The position numbers and the translations under genes are program-made. From positions 1 through 64,000 of the forward strand of contig JAEUVB010000016.1 of the NCBI GenBank assembly GCA_016786845.1: a stretch of 64,000 nt of DNA. The letters run 5' to 3'. The number at the start of each line of letters is the position of its first letter. Positions within the stretch are counted from its first letter, which is position 1. This document shows, piece after piece, positions 9,911 through 17,450 of the stretch. The notes under the pieces were generated by a model. It worked only from the letters and a program-made list of their open reading frames with translations. It did no database searches and was not told the DNA's origin. The DNA is from Chitinophagaceae bacterium. GTDB taxonomy: Bacteria > Bacteroidota > Bacteroidia > Chitinophagales > Chitinophagaceae.

Positions 9911-9942
9911 TTTGTTACTTAAAATATTTCATATTACCTTTG
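9911..9942 (+). promoter_or_regulatory. Promoter of tRNA-Lys
   Basis: TTTG (9911-9914), then 20 nt, then TACCTTTG (9935-9942): a textbook Bacteroidota primary sigma promoter. The predicted start near 9948 gives a 5' leader of about 36 nt before the mature tRNA. Confidence 0.75.
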
Positions 9943-9983
9943 CGCTCCCAAAGATGGATTGTCCTCGGGCAATTCATTCTGTT

Positions 9984-10056
9984 GATTTCGTAGCTCAGTT
10001 GGTAGAGCAATACACTTTTAATGTATGGGCCCTGGGTTCGAGTCCCAGCGGAATCA
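9984..10056 (+). tRNA. tRNA-Lys (anticodon UUU)
   Basis: A complete cloverleaf of 73 nt. The acceptor stem GATTTCG pairs with CGGAATC (one T-G wobble) and the discriminator is A. The D arm contains the usual GCTC-AGTTGGTA-GAGC. The anticodon stem ATACA/TGTAT encloses the loop CTTTTAA with anticodon TTT. The T arm is CTGGG-TTCGAGT-CCCAG. CCA is not encoded. The last 20 nt around the 3' end recur at 10190-10209. Confidence 0.97.
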
Positions 10057-10070
10057 CAAAGTGATTCAAA

Positions 10071-10098
10071 AATCCCGGCTAAAAGCCGGGATTTTTTT
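10071..10098 (+). terminator. Rho-independent terminator of tRNA-Lys
   Basis: AATCCCGGC (10071-10079) pairs with GCCGGGATT (10085-10093) around a TAAAA loop, and seven T residues follow (10092-10098). Confidence 0.9.
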
Positions 10099-10182
10099 AT
10101 TGGCGTATGCCAATAAGCCGGGATGAGAAGTTTATCCCGACAGCCATACCAATTTCTTTAATTGACCGATTACTTTATGGCT
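10097..10182. repeat. Chain of three further hairpins after the tRNA terminator
   Basis: TTATTGGC/GCCAATAA (10097-10104 with 10109-10116), CGGGAT/ATCCCG (10119-10124 with 10134-10139) and AGCCATA/TATGGCT (10142-10148 with 10176-10182) follow one another with almost no unpaired sequence between them. With the terminator before and the inverted repeat at 10208-10273 after, almost the entire stretch 10071-10273 can fold. No protein gene is present. It could be a palindromic element or a structured RNA. Confidence 0.6.
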
Positions 10183-10189
10183 GACGGGA

Positions 10190-10209
10190 AGTCCCAGCGG
10201 AATCACAAA
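10190..10209 (+). repeat. Direct repeat of the tRNA-Lys 3' end (att-like)
   Basis: Twenty bases identical to 10041-10060, covering the 3' strand of the T stem, the acceptor 3' strand, the discriminator and four following bases. The copies are 149 bp apart and enclose only hairpins. Duplication of a tRNA 3' end is the usual mark of tyrosine-recombinase integration, but no integrase is near. A decayed tandem tRNA duplication is the alternative. Confidence 0.75.
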
Positions 10210-10273
10210 AAAATCAAAGGGAGAATGAGAGAAGAGAGCGTAGCTCCCGATCGAATTCTCCCTTTGATTTTTT
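10208..10273. repeat. 19-bp perfect inverted repeat
   Basis: A 19-base arm (10208-10226) has its exact reverse complement at 10255-10273, separated by 28 nt. The outer ends are A6 and T6, so it can serve as a bidirectional terminator-like hairpin after the second tRNA-tail copy. Confidence 0.85.
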
Positions 10274-10393
10274 GTACCTCATTCTGTTTCTGATTTTCAG
10301 TCTGATTTTCAGTGCTTCATTAAATATATAATTCTCACTTTAAAGGTGGTAGTTCAGCATGAATACATTGGACCGTTTGACAACATGCCCAAC

Positions 10394-10422
10394 AAAAAAA
10401 CCGCAATAAATGCGGCTTTTTT
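10394..10422 (-). terminator. Terminator of the BlaI/BlaR1-like operon
   Basis: CCGCA (10401-10405) pairs with TGCGG (10411-10415); on the minus strand the hairpin is followed by seven T residues, 22 nt after the stop codon of the M56 gene. The segment 10274-10393 holds nothing else recognisable. Confidence 0.75.
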
Positions 10423-10444
10423 AAATCAATGAAGGATCGAAAGT

Positions 10445-11986
10445 TTAACACCCACCCCGATCCGCTAATTTAGCCTGATGATCCTTTACAATGATTTGAT
10501 AATTTCCAAGTCCCAAACGAACATTTATCGGTTTCCCATTTTTTAAGGCCGGTTTGAATTGAATGGAAGCATTGAATAATTCTGTTGTTTTTGCATCAAT
10601 TGCCTGTTTTAGTTCCTTGCTGATGTAGGGCTTAGGTTCATCGGGTCCCACATTCAATCCTATTCCCGGATTCTCGAAATAGGCGACTTGCCCTTGTGCA
10701 TCAATTACCATCCTGTTAATTTGAAAAAGGTATGCACCATCTTCCAGTTTTTCCAATTCGTTTTTTAGTTGAGCGAAGAGATATGTTTCCAAATCCTTCT
10801 CCCCAATAAAAACCGGGTTGTCGTATCTTGTCAAATCTGTTGGAAGTACATACAGATCTTCATTTCCATATATACGAACTCCATTCAAGGCGACCGGCAT
10901 GGTATCGCGCAACACGGCATGATTGTTCATAAACCCGGTTGACGGATCTTTTACCGCAACGGAATCAGGCAATGATTCAATCGATAGAAACATTGCTTTT
11001 TTCTGTTTCATCGTTTCCCTGTATGCCCAGGGTATAACCTGTATACTTCCGAATTCAATTTCATTTCCTTTGAATTTTATACTTTTCTTCTTTTCTGAAG
11101 ACACTCCTGAAAAGGAACTTTGGGTACAGCAAATTGTGAGGATGAGAAATAAGGGCACAACACTCAAATATTTCAATAATTTGATTCGGGCACTTTGGTT
11201 TTTAGTCAGCATGATCATTCTGGTTTTAAGGGGTGAATAATTGATGGTATGGGTAAGCATGGGCGCTCCTTGCAACATATTTTGTTCCAAAAGAAAAGTT
11301 CCATACTCTATTGTATTCGAATTCGCGGCCACATCCGCTTGAAATTCATGAACGATTCTGAGTCGTTTATAGTAAATGTGAATGAATGGATTGAACCAAA
11401 ATGCGATTCGTAAAACAAGAAGCACAATATTGTCGACAGAATGAAATTGCCGACCATGTTCCATTTCATGAGTCATGAGGAAGGCCCATTGATCCGAGGT
11501 ATAGGATGATCTATGACCTACAAAAATGAAATTAAGAAACGAAAATGGACCATGCTCCTTCCCTGTTTCTATGATAACGCATCCATTTTCTGAGGTCTTG
11601 CTTCCTGCACGATACAAACGAATCAGCATCAGCACTTCACGAATTAAAATTATTATCCCTGCTAAAACTCCGATCAGGTAAATCATCCAAAGGAATTCTT
11701 CGGGTGAATACTCCATACTTCCTGTTTGGGATATCATTTCCCGTATTGGATTTTCCTGTACGGATCCCTTAACGATAAAAATTTGCTTTACCGGTTGTAA
11801 ATAGACTTGTTGATTGGTAATCATTTCAGGATTGAATCGCATCAGCGGAATGAACAAGCCTGCCAGTAAACTTACCCATAAATACATTCTGTTGTATTGA
11901 TGAAAACTCTCTTTGCGAAAAATCATTTCAAAAATCAACAGGCTGCTTAACCAAATGACACTTGAATGAACCAGGTATTGTATCAT
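10445..11986 (-). CDS. M56-family (BlaR1/MecR1-like) sensor metallopeptidase
   Basis: A 513-residue membrane peptidase of the BlaR1/MecR1 family, which cleaves or inactivates a cognate BlaI-type repressor after sensing an envelope signal. N-terminal membrane segments lie at about 5-25, 33-50 and 98-125. The zinc motif HEMEH is at 173-177 and the third ligand region HEFQADVA at 213-220, followed by another membrane segment near 275-295. The C-terminal 200 residues are extracytoplasmic. They do not show the penicillin-binding Ser-x-x-Lys sensor domain; instead they end in a region resembling the TonB-C/energy-transducing-type ends found in many Bacteroidota M56 proteins. The start chosen is ATG 11986, 4 nt after the BlaI stop; an upstream in-frame start at 12028 would overlap blaI by 38 nt and adds non-conserved residues. 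Confidence 0.87.
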   Translation of the reverse strand: MIQYLVHSSVIWLSSLLIFEMIFRKESFHQYNRMYLWVSLLAGLFIPLMRFNPEMITNQQVYLQPVKQIFIVKGSVQENPIREMISQTGSMEYSPEEFLWMIYLIGVLAGIIILIREVLMLIRLYRAGSKTSENGCVIIETGKEHGPFSFLNFIFVGHRSSYTSDQWAFLMTHEMEHGRQFHSVDNIVLLVLRIAFWFNPFIHIYYKRLRIVHEFQADVAANSNTIEYGTFLLEQNMLQGAPMLTHTINYSPLKTRMIMLTKNQSARIKLLKYLSVVPLFLILTICCTQSSFSGVSSEKKKSIKFKGNEIEFGSIQVIPWAYRETMKQKKAMFLSIESLPDSVAVKDPSTGFMNNHAVLRDTMPVALNGVRIYGNEDLYVLPTDLTRYDNPVFIGEKDLETYLFAQLKNELEKLEDGAYLFQINRMVIDAQGQVAYFENPGIGLNVGPDEPKPYISKELKQAIDAKTTELFNASIQFKPALKNGKPINVRLGLGNYQIIVKDHQAKLADRGGC

Positions 11987-11990
11987 GTTA

Positions 11991-12368
11991 TTACTTTTTT
12001 GATTTGGAAACGGATTGTAAAAGCGCATTGATTTCCTTCAAATCCATTTCATTTTCCCTAACCAGATAATTAACTAATTGCCCGGGCGAGTTGCTAAAAT
12101 ATTTTTGAATCAGACTTTTTACATTTTGCTTCGCATATTCTTCTTTGGATATGATGGGATAATACTCATGTGTTTTCCCATATGCCTTGTGAGCCACAAA
12201 ACCCTTTCGCTCTAATATTCTGACCACGGAAGATATGGTACTATGCGGCATATCCGGTTCTCCCAACTCATCAATGATATCGCGCACCAAACATGTATTC
12301 AAGGTCCAGATGATGTGCATGATATCCTCTTCAGCACGGGTTAATGGGGGGAGTGATTTCTTTTTCAT
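11991..12368 (-). CDS. BlaI/MecI/CopY-family transcriptional repressor
   Basis: A 125-residue winged-helix repressor (PF03965 type). The N-terminal half contains LTRAEEDIMHIIW, the recognition helix region MPHSTISSVVRILERKGFV and the wing HKAYGKTHEYYP; the C-terminal half is the dimerisation helix pair. It is the first gene of a two-gene unit with the M56 peptidase, the standard arrangement in which the peptidase relieves repression by BlaI. Several dyad-symmetric sequences lie between its promoter and start codon, consistent with autoregulation. The regulated target outside the operon is unknown and no beta-lactamase gene is in the window. Confidence 0.92.
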   Translation of the reverse strand: MKKKSLPPLTRAEEDIMHIIWTLNTCLVRDIIDELGEPDMPHSTISSVVRILERKGFVAHKAYGKTHEYYPIISKEEYAKQNVKSLIQKYFSNSPGQLVNYLVRENEMDLKEINALLQSVSKSKK

Positions 12369-12377
12369 ATTCTTTAC

Positions 12378-12393
12378 AACGTAAAATTACGTT
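12378..12393. promoter_or_regulatory. Candidate BlaI operator
   Basis: AACGTAA-AA-TTACGTT: 7-bp arms around a 2-bp centre, 10 bp before the blaI ATG and immediately downstream of the predicted transcription start (about 12402). This is the place where a repressor would block its own transcription. Confidence 0.55.
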
Positions 12394-12408
12394 ATAAAAC
12401 GGAATATG

Positions 12409-12416
12409 CAAATATA
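12409..12416 (-). promoter_or_regulatory. -7 promoter element of the blaI-like operon
   Basis: The minus strand reads TATATTTG, a perfect TAnnTTTG. Two further palindromes, AACAATTGTT (12428-12437) and a 16-bp perfect one centred on ATCGAT (12445-12460), cover the -33 region. Confidence 0.6.
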
Positions 12417-12553
12417 TTTTCCGGACAAACAATTGTTAAAGTATAAACAATCGATTGTTTGATTTAACACCCACTGAATGCTGCGATACTGAATTCAGAA
12501 AAATAAACGAACCCACCGAATTGACGACATGCAACAAACCATTGCTCACTGCA

Positions 12554-13840
12554 CTATTCGGTGTACAAAAATTTCTTTGATGCATTCAACAGGGATAATT
12601 GGCCGGCCTTGACGGAAGATATTTTGATGATATAATTGCCACTCGCCAGTTTGGCTCCGGCTTTAAGACTAAATTCATTGACTCCTTTGACAAAATCACC
12701 CGGCATTTGGGCCACCTTTTTCCCTTGCAAATCATACATCACGATGACCGCAGACATATCGTATCCTGCCCAGACTGAAAAATTCAACTTTCCGTGTCCG
12801 GCATCGGTGGTTAATATCATTAAGTCTTCCTGCATGCCGTCGGCTGCTACCCGAACAACTTTAGAATAAGTATACTTTCCATCCATATCCACCATTTTCA
12901 AACGATAATAAGCCGACTGCAATAAAGGCTGTGCATCTGTAAAATTGTATTTCATCGATCCGCTATTTTGATTCCAAATGGCTGCAACCGATCCGATTTT
13001 TTGAAATTTTAAAGACTCATTGGCTCTTTCGACTTCATAGGCTTTCACATTATCCTCAGCCATAATAACCCAGTTCAATTTCACTTTACTACCTTCCTTC
13101 GCAGCATTAAAAGAAACAAGCGTGACCGGTAATGGCGTTGGAGAACTCAGTTGAATATCATCAATGGCCGCCGAAGGATCCGTGCCGCTGCCATTGCCAT
13201 TATTGCGCCAATGAAAAGCCACTCTGACATTCGGATTATTGTCGAATGCTGCGGGTAGAGCCAATGAATAAAGTGTCCACATACCCTGACTATATCCATT
13301 ACAGGCTCCACAACAAGTACTGGTGAGACAATATTGATATCCGACAGGCCATGTTGCACCGCCGTCTGCACTCAACTGTAACTGTGCACGGTCATCAGAG
13401 CAAGCTGCACTCCCAAAAGCGATAAAGTCAAATTTTAAGGTGATATTTGATTTGCCCACAGTACTGATGATTGGGGACATGACCCGTTTAAATGTGGCAT
13501 TCACTATACCGGTTTCATTAAACGTAGCTCCCTGGTCTCCACCGGAACCGGGATCAGAACCGATGTGCAAGGAAGGATCACCAATGCAAGAGGAACCACA
13601 TCCCGGAGGCGCAACTCCTTCTTCAGCACAACTGACATACCAGTTATTCGATGATGCCCCTGAAGTTCCGCCAACATTGTCTTGTATGGTCCATCCTCCA
13701 TAAGTATTGGCCAAACAATTCGAAGCACATCCATTACTGAAGGCTTCTGACCAAAACACAAATTGTGCCTGAGCAGCAAAAGAAATAGTTGAAAATAATA
13801 TCAATCCCAAAATTGATTTTAAGGTATTTGCTGCCTTCAT
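12554..13840 (-). CDS. Secreted protein with T9SS C-terminal sorting domain
   Basis: A 428-residue exported protein. Signal peptide 1-25 ends FAAQAQ. Residues 26-230 form a beta-sandwich rich in Cys, Gly and Ser, with DDIQL near its end, like the MAM/concanavalin-like domain that precedes T9SS domains in many Bacteroidota proteins. The segment 235-335 is the typical PVTLVSFNAAKEGSKVKLNW fibronectin-like linker. The last 80 residues are a type A sorting domain (LNFSVWAGYDMSA, VIVMYDLQGKKV, LASGNYIIKI). It is probably anchored at the cell surface or released. No enzymatic motif is visible. A 17-bp palindrome (13877-13893) sits 37 bp before its start. Confidence 0.85.
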   Translation of the reverse strand: MKAANTLKSILGLILFSTISFAAQAQFVFWSEAFSNGCASNCLANTYGGWTIQDNVGGTSGASSNNWYVSCAEEGVAPPGCGSSCIGDPSLHIGSDPGSGGDQGATFNETGIVNATFKRVMSPIISTVGKSNITLKFDFIAFGSAACSDDRAQLQLSADGGATWPVGYQYCLTSTCCGACNGYSQGMWTLYSLALPAAFDNNPNVRVAFHWRNNGNGSGTDPSAAIDDIQLSSPTPLPVTLVSFNAAKEGSKVKLNWVIMAEDNVKAYEVERANESLKFQKIGSVAAIWNQNSGSMKYNFTDAQPLLQSAYYRLKMVDMDGKYTYSKVVRVAADGMQEDLMILTTDAGHGKLNFSVWAGYDMSAVIVMYDLQGKKVAQMPGDFVKGVNEFSLKAGAKLASGNYIIKISSVKAGQLSLLNASKKFLYTE

Positions 13841-13876
13841 CGGTTCTATTATTTTATGGTTGTTTAATATAAAACT

Positions 13877-13893
13877 AATTCAATTATTGAATT
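13877..13893. repeat. 17-bp palindrome upstream of the T9SS cargo gene
   Basis: AATTCAAT-T-ATTGAATT lies between the stop codon at 13930 and the start at 13840, next to a weak -7-like TAGTTTTA. It may be an operator or an AT-rich hairpin ending the upstream operon. Confidence 0.4.
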
Positions 13894-13929
13894 CTTTTCT
13901 ATTTTATACAGATATTTTATACTCATTAA

Positions 13930-15408
13930 TTATTTGCCCATGGCCACCCTTAACAATATTAAACATGCCGGTAAGAAGCTAAACAGGATAAATTGCGTTT
14001 TCAAAGGCTTGCTCCACATCAACCCAATTGGTAAAAATGATGAAAGCATAAAAAATGAAATCGACATATAATCCTTCATGAGTAAAAGAGATACCCATGT
14101 AAAAAACGCAAGGATGAATAGACTGAGCAGTCCTTTAAAGAGAAAATTTGAATAAACTACTTTACTGCTTATCCATGGAAATATACTTCCTGCATTCAAA
14201 TGTATATCCGTGATAAATCCGCACAGAAAAACGCCCAAAAGAATTAGACCTAACCAAATGGCTGGGAAACCGATCAAAGGTGCATTGAAGGAGCAAAAGC
14301 CGATACAGGAAGCCGCAAAAACAGCTATAGCCTCTAATACATTTCTTAGCACCGGAATATTCCTGAGCATCAGGGGTGTTTCATATAAAATAAATAATAG
14401 TCCCCACAGCATGCCGGTAGCAAAAAATGTTTTCACCGAAATCATGCTACTGATGAGTACGATAAACACTTTGATCCCATGGCTTGCATGGGTGTATTTT
14501 ATCCTGTGTTCTGATGATTGTAATTGCATTTGTTGAATACCAGTATAGCCTGCAAAACAAACACCCATCATCCAGAGTAATGGGAAGTGGAAAATTGTGG
14601 TCGGGGTTAATTTAAAATTGTCGGGATAGTTTTGCAAGGCCAGAGCTGAACCAATACAGGCCATCATGAATGAAATGACCCATGCTCCCCAGGGAACCAA
14701 TTTAAAAATACCGATAACAGTCCGGGATGAATAAAGTAGAATAGCCATAAAAATGAATAGAATATCCAAAGTCAGAAGTAATAATATCGTAGACCGATCA
14801 TCCGGCTGATATTGCAAGTGAAATGCATTATTGAATATTCCCAACAATAAAGGTATAGCTCCGGATAAAAATAAAATCGTATAAATGCTCAACACCGATG
14901 CGATACCCCAAATGATACTTCTTCTTTTTGTGCGTACATAGTTGAAACTCGCCAGAAGAAGTAATATAATTTCAATCCGTATACCCGGCGTGGCCCCTCT
15001 CGACATACTCGATCCACCAAGGGTAAAATAAGAATGAACTATATCATTCCAGGTAGTCAAGGATAAATAATTCATCTTAGCACCAACCCCTTTGGTGATG
15101 ATCAAATCCAATATCGGGGCGGTCAAGGCTATAGAAAAAAATACGATAGACAATTTCGCGACCTTGATCATCTTCTCACCTGAAAATATTTTCAGTTGTA
15201 CCATAAAAGCCAATACTATGAATAGAAACCAAAGTCCGATATGGATGATGTCATCCTGAGTAAACAATCTTTTGCTGGAAAAAAATTCTAAGGATAGTCT
15301 TACAAAAAGTAAGGCTACAAATAAAAAGATATACCGGCTGAAATGAAAATCCGTATTCTCCACCTTATGAACTACGCCTTCAAAAAAAGACTGAAATCGT
15401 TTCATCAT
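13930..15408 (-). CDS. Polytopic membrane protein, degenerate UbiA-like C-terminal half
   Basis: A 492-residue protein with about 13-14 hydrophobic segments, last gene of the four-gene operon, 6 nt after the lipoprotein gene. No family is obvious for the first 240 residues. The C-terminal half resembles the UbiA protein encoded three genes upstream: FPAIW at 381-385 followed 20 residues later by D401 mirrors FPAVW at 193-197 and D213 there, and both then reach an AG-(x)-(T/F)P segment. The second UbiA Asp motif DLKDTEGD is shortened here to DIHL, and the expected position of the first Asp motif reads TGIQQMQLQ. If homologous, it has lost the residues that bind Mg-diphosphate. This relation is my inference from visual alignment. 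The start could also be the second ATG at 15405. Confidence 0.6.
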   Translation of the reverse strand: MMKRFQSFFEGVVHKVENTDFHFSRYIFLFVALLFVRLSLEFFSSKRLFTQDDIIHIGLWFLFIVLAFMVQLKIFSGEKMIKVAKLSIVFFSIALTAPILDLIITKGVGAKMNYLSLTTWNDIVHSYFTLGGSSMSRGATPGIRIEIILLLLASFNYVRTKRRSIIWGIASVLSIYTILFLSGAIPLLLGIFNNAFHLQYQPDDRSTILLLLTLDILFIFMAILLYSSRTVIGIFKLVPWGAWVISFMMACIGSALALQNYPDNFKLTPTTIFHFPLLWMMGVCFAGYTGIQQMQLQSSEHRIKYTHASHGIKVFIVLISSMISVKTFFATGMLWGLLFILYETPLMLRNIPVLRNVLEAIAVFAASCIGFCSFNAPLIGFPAIWLGLILLGVFLCGFITDIHLNAGSIFPWISSKVVYSNFLFKGLLSLFILAFFTWVSLLLMKDYMSISFFMLSSFLPIGLMWSKPLKTQFILFSFLPACLILLRVAMGK

Positions 15409-15414
15409 AGCTTC

Positions 15415-16407
15415 TTATTGTTTGAATATATACATATTTCCAAATCCCATCCTCTTCCCTGTACCGGTTTCTACAATATCTATGCCTCCCATCCACAATG
15501 AATTATTTTTTAGCGACAATTCCTGTTCTACATGCACAGGCTTTAATAAAAAGTCCGGAATCCCTCCCGAATTACTGATTTGATAGCATAGAGGATATCG
15601 TTTTCCTTCATGAAGATTTAAAATAATACTTCGTTCGTCGGTCTCAATTTTCGGAGGGGGTGCCTTCACCAAGCTTCCGTTGGGGCCCCATTGACTCGAT
15701 GCAATGATGATCAATTCGCCTTCTGCACTGACCGTAAATAACAAATTCCATTTCTCTCCGGTATTCAAAATTAGATCCGTCCAAACCACCGACCGATGAT
15801 TGGCAGTATTCAAGAAAATTTCTTTGCCCTTTAGTACACTCATAAAAAGATAACCTTCCGAATTCGAATCGTCTTTTCCATTAGAGCGATCCTTAACCCT
15901 TACCGGACTCATATTCCAGACCTCAGGATCCTTCATCATTTCCATCAGATTGAATGGCGATTGTTTTTTCATATTCAGTTTTACAGCCTGTGGAACAGTC
16001 CAACCTTTTGCCGAATCTTGCATTGAAACCTGCCACTGCATTTTCTTTCGACTCAATTTCCAATTCCAGTCAGATTCCGGTACTTCAATGTTCATCGGAA
16101 AGACATATTTCAAATTCACCCTTGGCTGAACCGAATGATGAAAAGCGTTCGCATAAACAGAATCACTTGCGGACCACTGTGCTGAATAAAATGTCACAAA
16201 ATTCTTATCCTGTATATATTCAGAACTCAGCAATAAACATCGATGATGAGCATGACCTTGCCGATCGGTTGTCAGGGTGTTGATGATCCACCATTTTCCA
16301 TCCGTAGTATCCGGAAATATATTTCTTTCTGAAGAACTCATGATTCCATGGGCACAGGACATCAACATACTACATATAGATAAACCGATGATGCTACCCA
16401 ATCTCAT
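15415..16407 (-). CDS. AttH/CrtC-like lipocalin-fold lipoprotein
   Basis: A 330-residue protein with a lipoprotein signal (Cys18 after CSMLMS), so probably anchored in the outer or cytoplasmic membrane. The mature part has the hallmarks of the AttH/carotenoid 1,2-hydratase superfamily. An early GKWWIINTLTTDRQGH block corresponds to the family's EWWYF-x-x-x-LTD pattern. The C-terminal KRYPLCYQIS, PVHVEQELSL, LWMGGIDIVETGTGKRMGFGN corresponds to the second lipocalin domain. Known members hydrate carotenoids (CrtC) or act in terpenoid and polyketide cyclisation. Its ATGA overlap with the cyclase-like gene and its place in an operon with UbiA support an isoprenoid substrate, which remains inference. 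Confidence 0.65.
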   Translation of the reverse strand: MRLGSIIGLSICSMLMSCAHGIMSSSERNIFPDTTDGKWWIINTLTTDRQGHAHHRCLLLSSEYIQDKNFVTFYSAQWSASDSVYANAFHHSVQPRVNLKYVFPMNIEVPESDWNWKLSRKKMQWQVSMQDSAKGWTVPQAVKLNMKKQSPFNLMEMMKDPEVWNMSPVRVKDRSNGKDDSNSEGYLFMSVLKGKEIFLNTANHRSVVWTDLILNTGEKWNLLFTVSAEGELIIIASSQWGPNGSLVKAPPPKIETDERSIILNLHEGKRYPLCYQISNSGGIPDFLLKPVHVEQELSLKNNSLWMGGIDIVETGTGKRMGFGNMYIFKQ

Positions 16408-17450
16408 TTGCTTTTCTCCAAATTTAATTCATGTAAAAATACCTGAAGAGCCATTGCGGTCGCTGCTACATACTCTTGCTTTTTATACCTCAGGTCCGGT
16501 ATCGGAAAGTATCCTCCATACCAGGCTCCTTGTTGATCTTGAGTCTGCAATAAATAATCTACCCCTTTTTGTAAAACGATTTTATTTCTCAATCCTGCAT
16601 TTTGCAGTGCCAGCAACATCCAGGCTGTTTGCAACTCAGCCGATATTTGTTTGTTTTGCTGAGGATCTTTAAAATACCAGCTTCCGTTGAGTAGTTGTTG
16701 AGATACGATATAATCTATGGCTATATGTCTTGACTTGATGATTTCAAGAGTCTCAATGCCCTTCATGGCTTTCATGGCGGCCCACAAGGCATAGGCCGGA
16801 CAACCATAATATTCCCAGGCATATCCCCAATGACCTTGAGGTTTCTGTTGTTGAACCAGCCATTCTAATGACCTATCATTTATTGAATCCGGATACCCCT
16901 CATGATAGAGTGAAGTGACCAGGGCTGTAACAGAAGGGAAGTCTCTTTGCTCGTTCACATCCGGATTTCCTATTTCCCATTCTCCCGTACTTTTCTGTAA
17001 ACGCATGATTTCATTCATTCGGCTTTCTACGAGGGTGAGTTGTCCGGTCTGTAACAATAAAGAAAAATACTGCGACGTGGTTTCCAAACAATAGGATGTT
17101 TTACATTTTTGATTATGACAAATGAGTCCACTGTTATTTTCATTCTGTTTCAAATAATGAAGCGCCTTTCGTATCACCGAATCATTTGTATCTTGAATAG
17201 AAATGTACAATGTTGTAGTCGCTAAGATAGTTTCCCAAAGATTAAACAGTGGATTCACTGTATCACAGATTGCTCCATTTTCTTGCTGAATGTTTTTTAA
17301 AAATTGAATGCCTTGCGCTGTGGCCTTCTCCATTTCTATGATTCTGCTTTGTGTATTTCCAATAAATGGCGAACAGAACAACGCAAAAAATAAGCAGCAA
17401 CATACTCCTTGAAAGAATCGCGAATGACCATATGAAAAATGGGCACTCAT
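16404..17450 (-). CDS. Secreted alpha/alpha-toroid (prenyltransferase/squalene-cyclase repeat) protein
   Basis: A 348-residue protein beginning with a signal peptide (hydrophobic FFQGVCCCLFFALFCSPFIG, about 12-31). The mature part consists of alpha-toroid repeats with five QW-type motifs: QQENGAI, QKSTGEW, QQKPQGHW, QQLLNGSW and QDQQGAW. This is the fold of squalene-hopene cyclases, protein prenyltransferase beta subunits and related proteins. The class II cyclase acid motif DxDD is not visible and the size is half that of a full cyclase, so it may be a single-domain binding or chaperone protein rather than a cyclase. The upstream GTG at 17453 is also possible; ATG 17450 overlaps the UbiA stop by one base (TGATG). 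Confidence 0.7.
   Translation of the reverse strand: MSAHFSYGHSRFFQGVCCCLFFALFCSPFIGNTQSRIIEMEKATAQGIQFLKNIQQENGAICDTVNPLFNLWETILATTTLYISIQDTNDSVIRKALHYLKQNENNSGLICHNQKCKTSYCLETTSQYFSLLLQTGQLTLVESRMNEIMRLQKSTGEWEIGNPDVNEQRDFPSVTALVTSLYHEGYPDSINDRSLEWLVQQQKPQGHWGYAWEYYGCPAYALWAAMKAMKGIETLEIIKSRHIAIDYIVSQQLLNGSWYFKDPQQNKQISAELQTAWMLLALQNAGLRNKIVLQKGVDYLLQTQDQQGAWYGGYFPIPDLRYKKQEYVAATAMALQVFLHELNLEKSK

Noticed and set aside
10057..10189. Complete mobile element between the duplicated tRNA ends
   Set aside because: Only 129 bp of hairpins lie between the repeats; no integrase or cargo gene exists, so only an att-like scar or mini-element can be supported.
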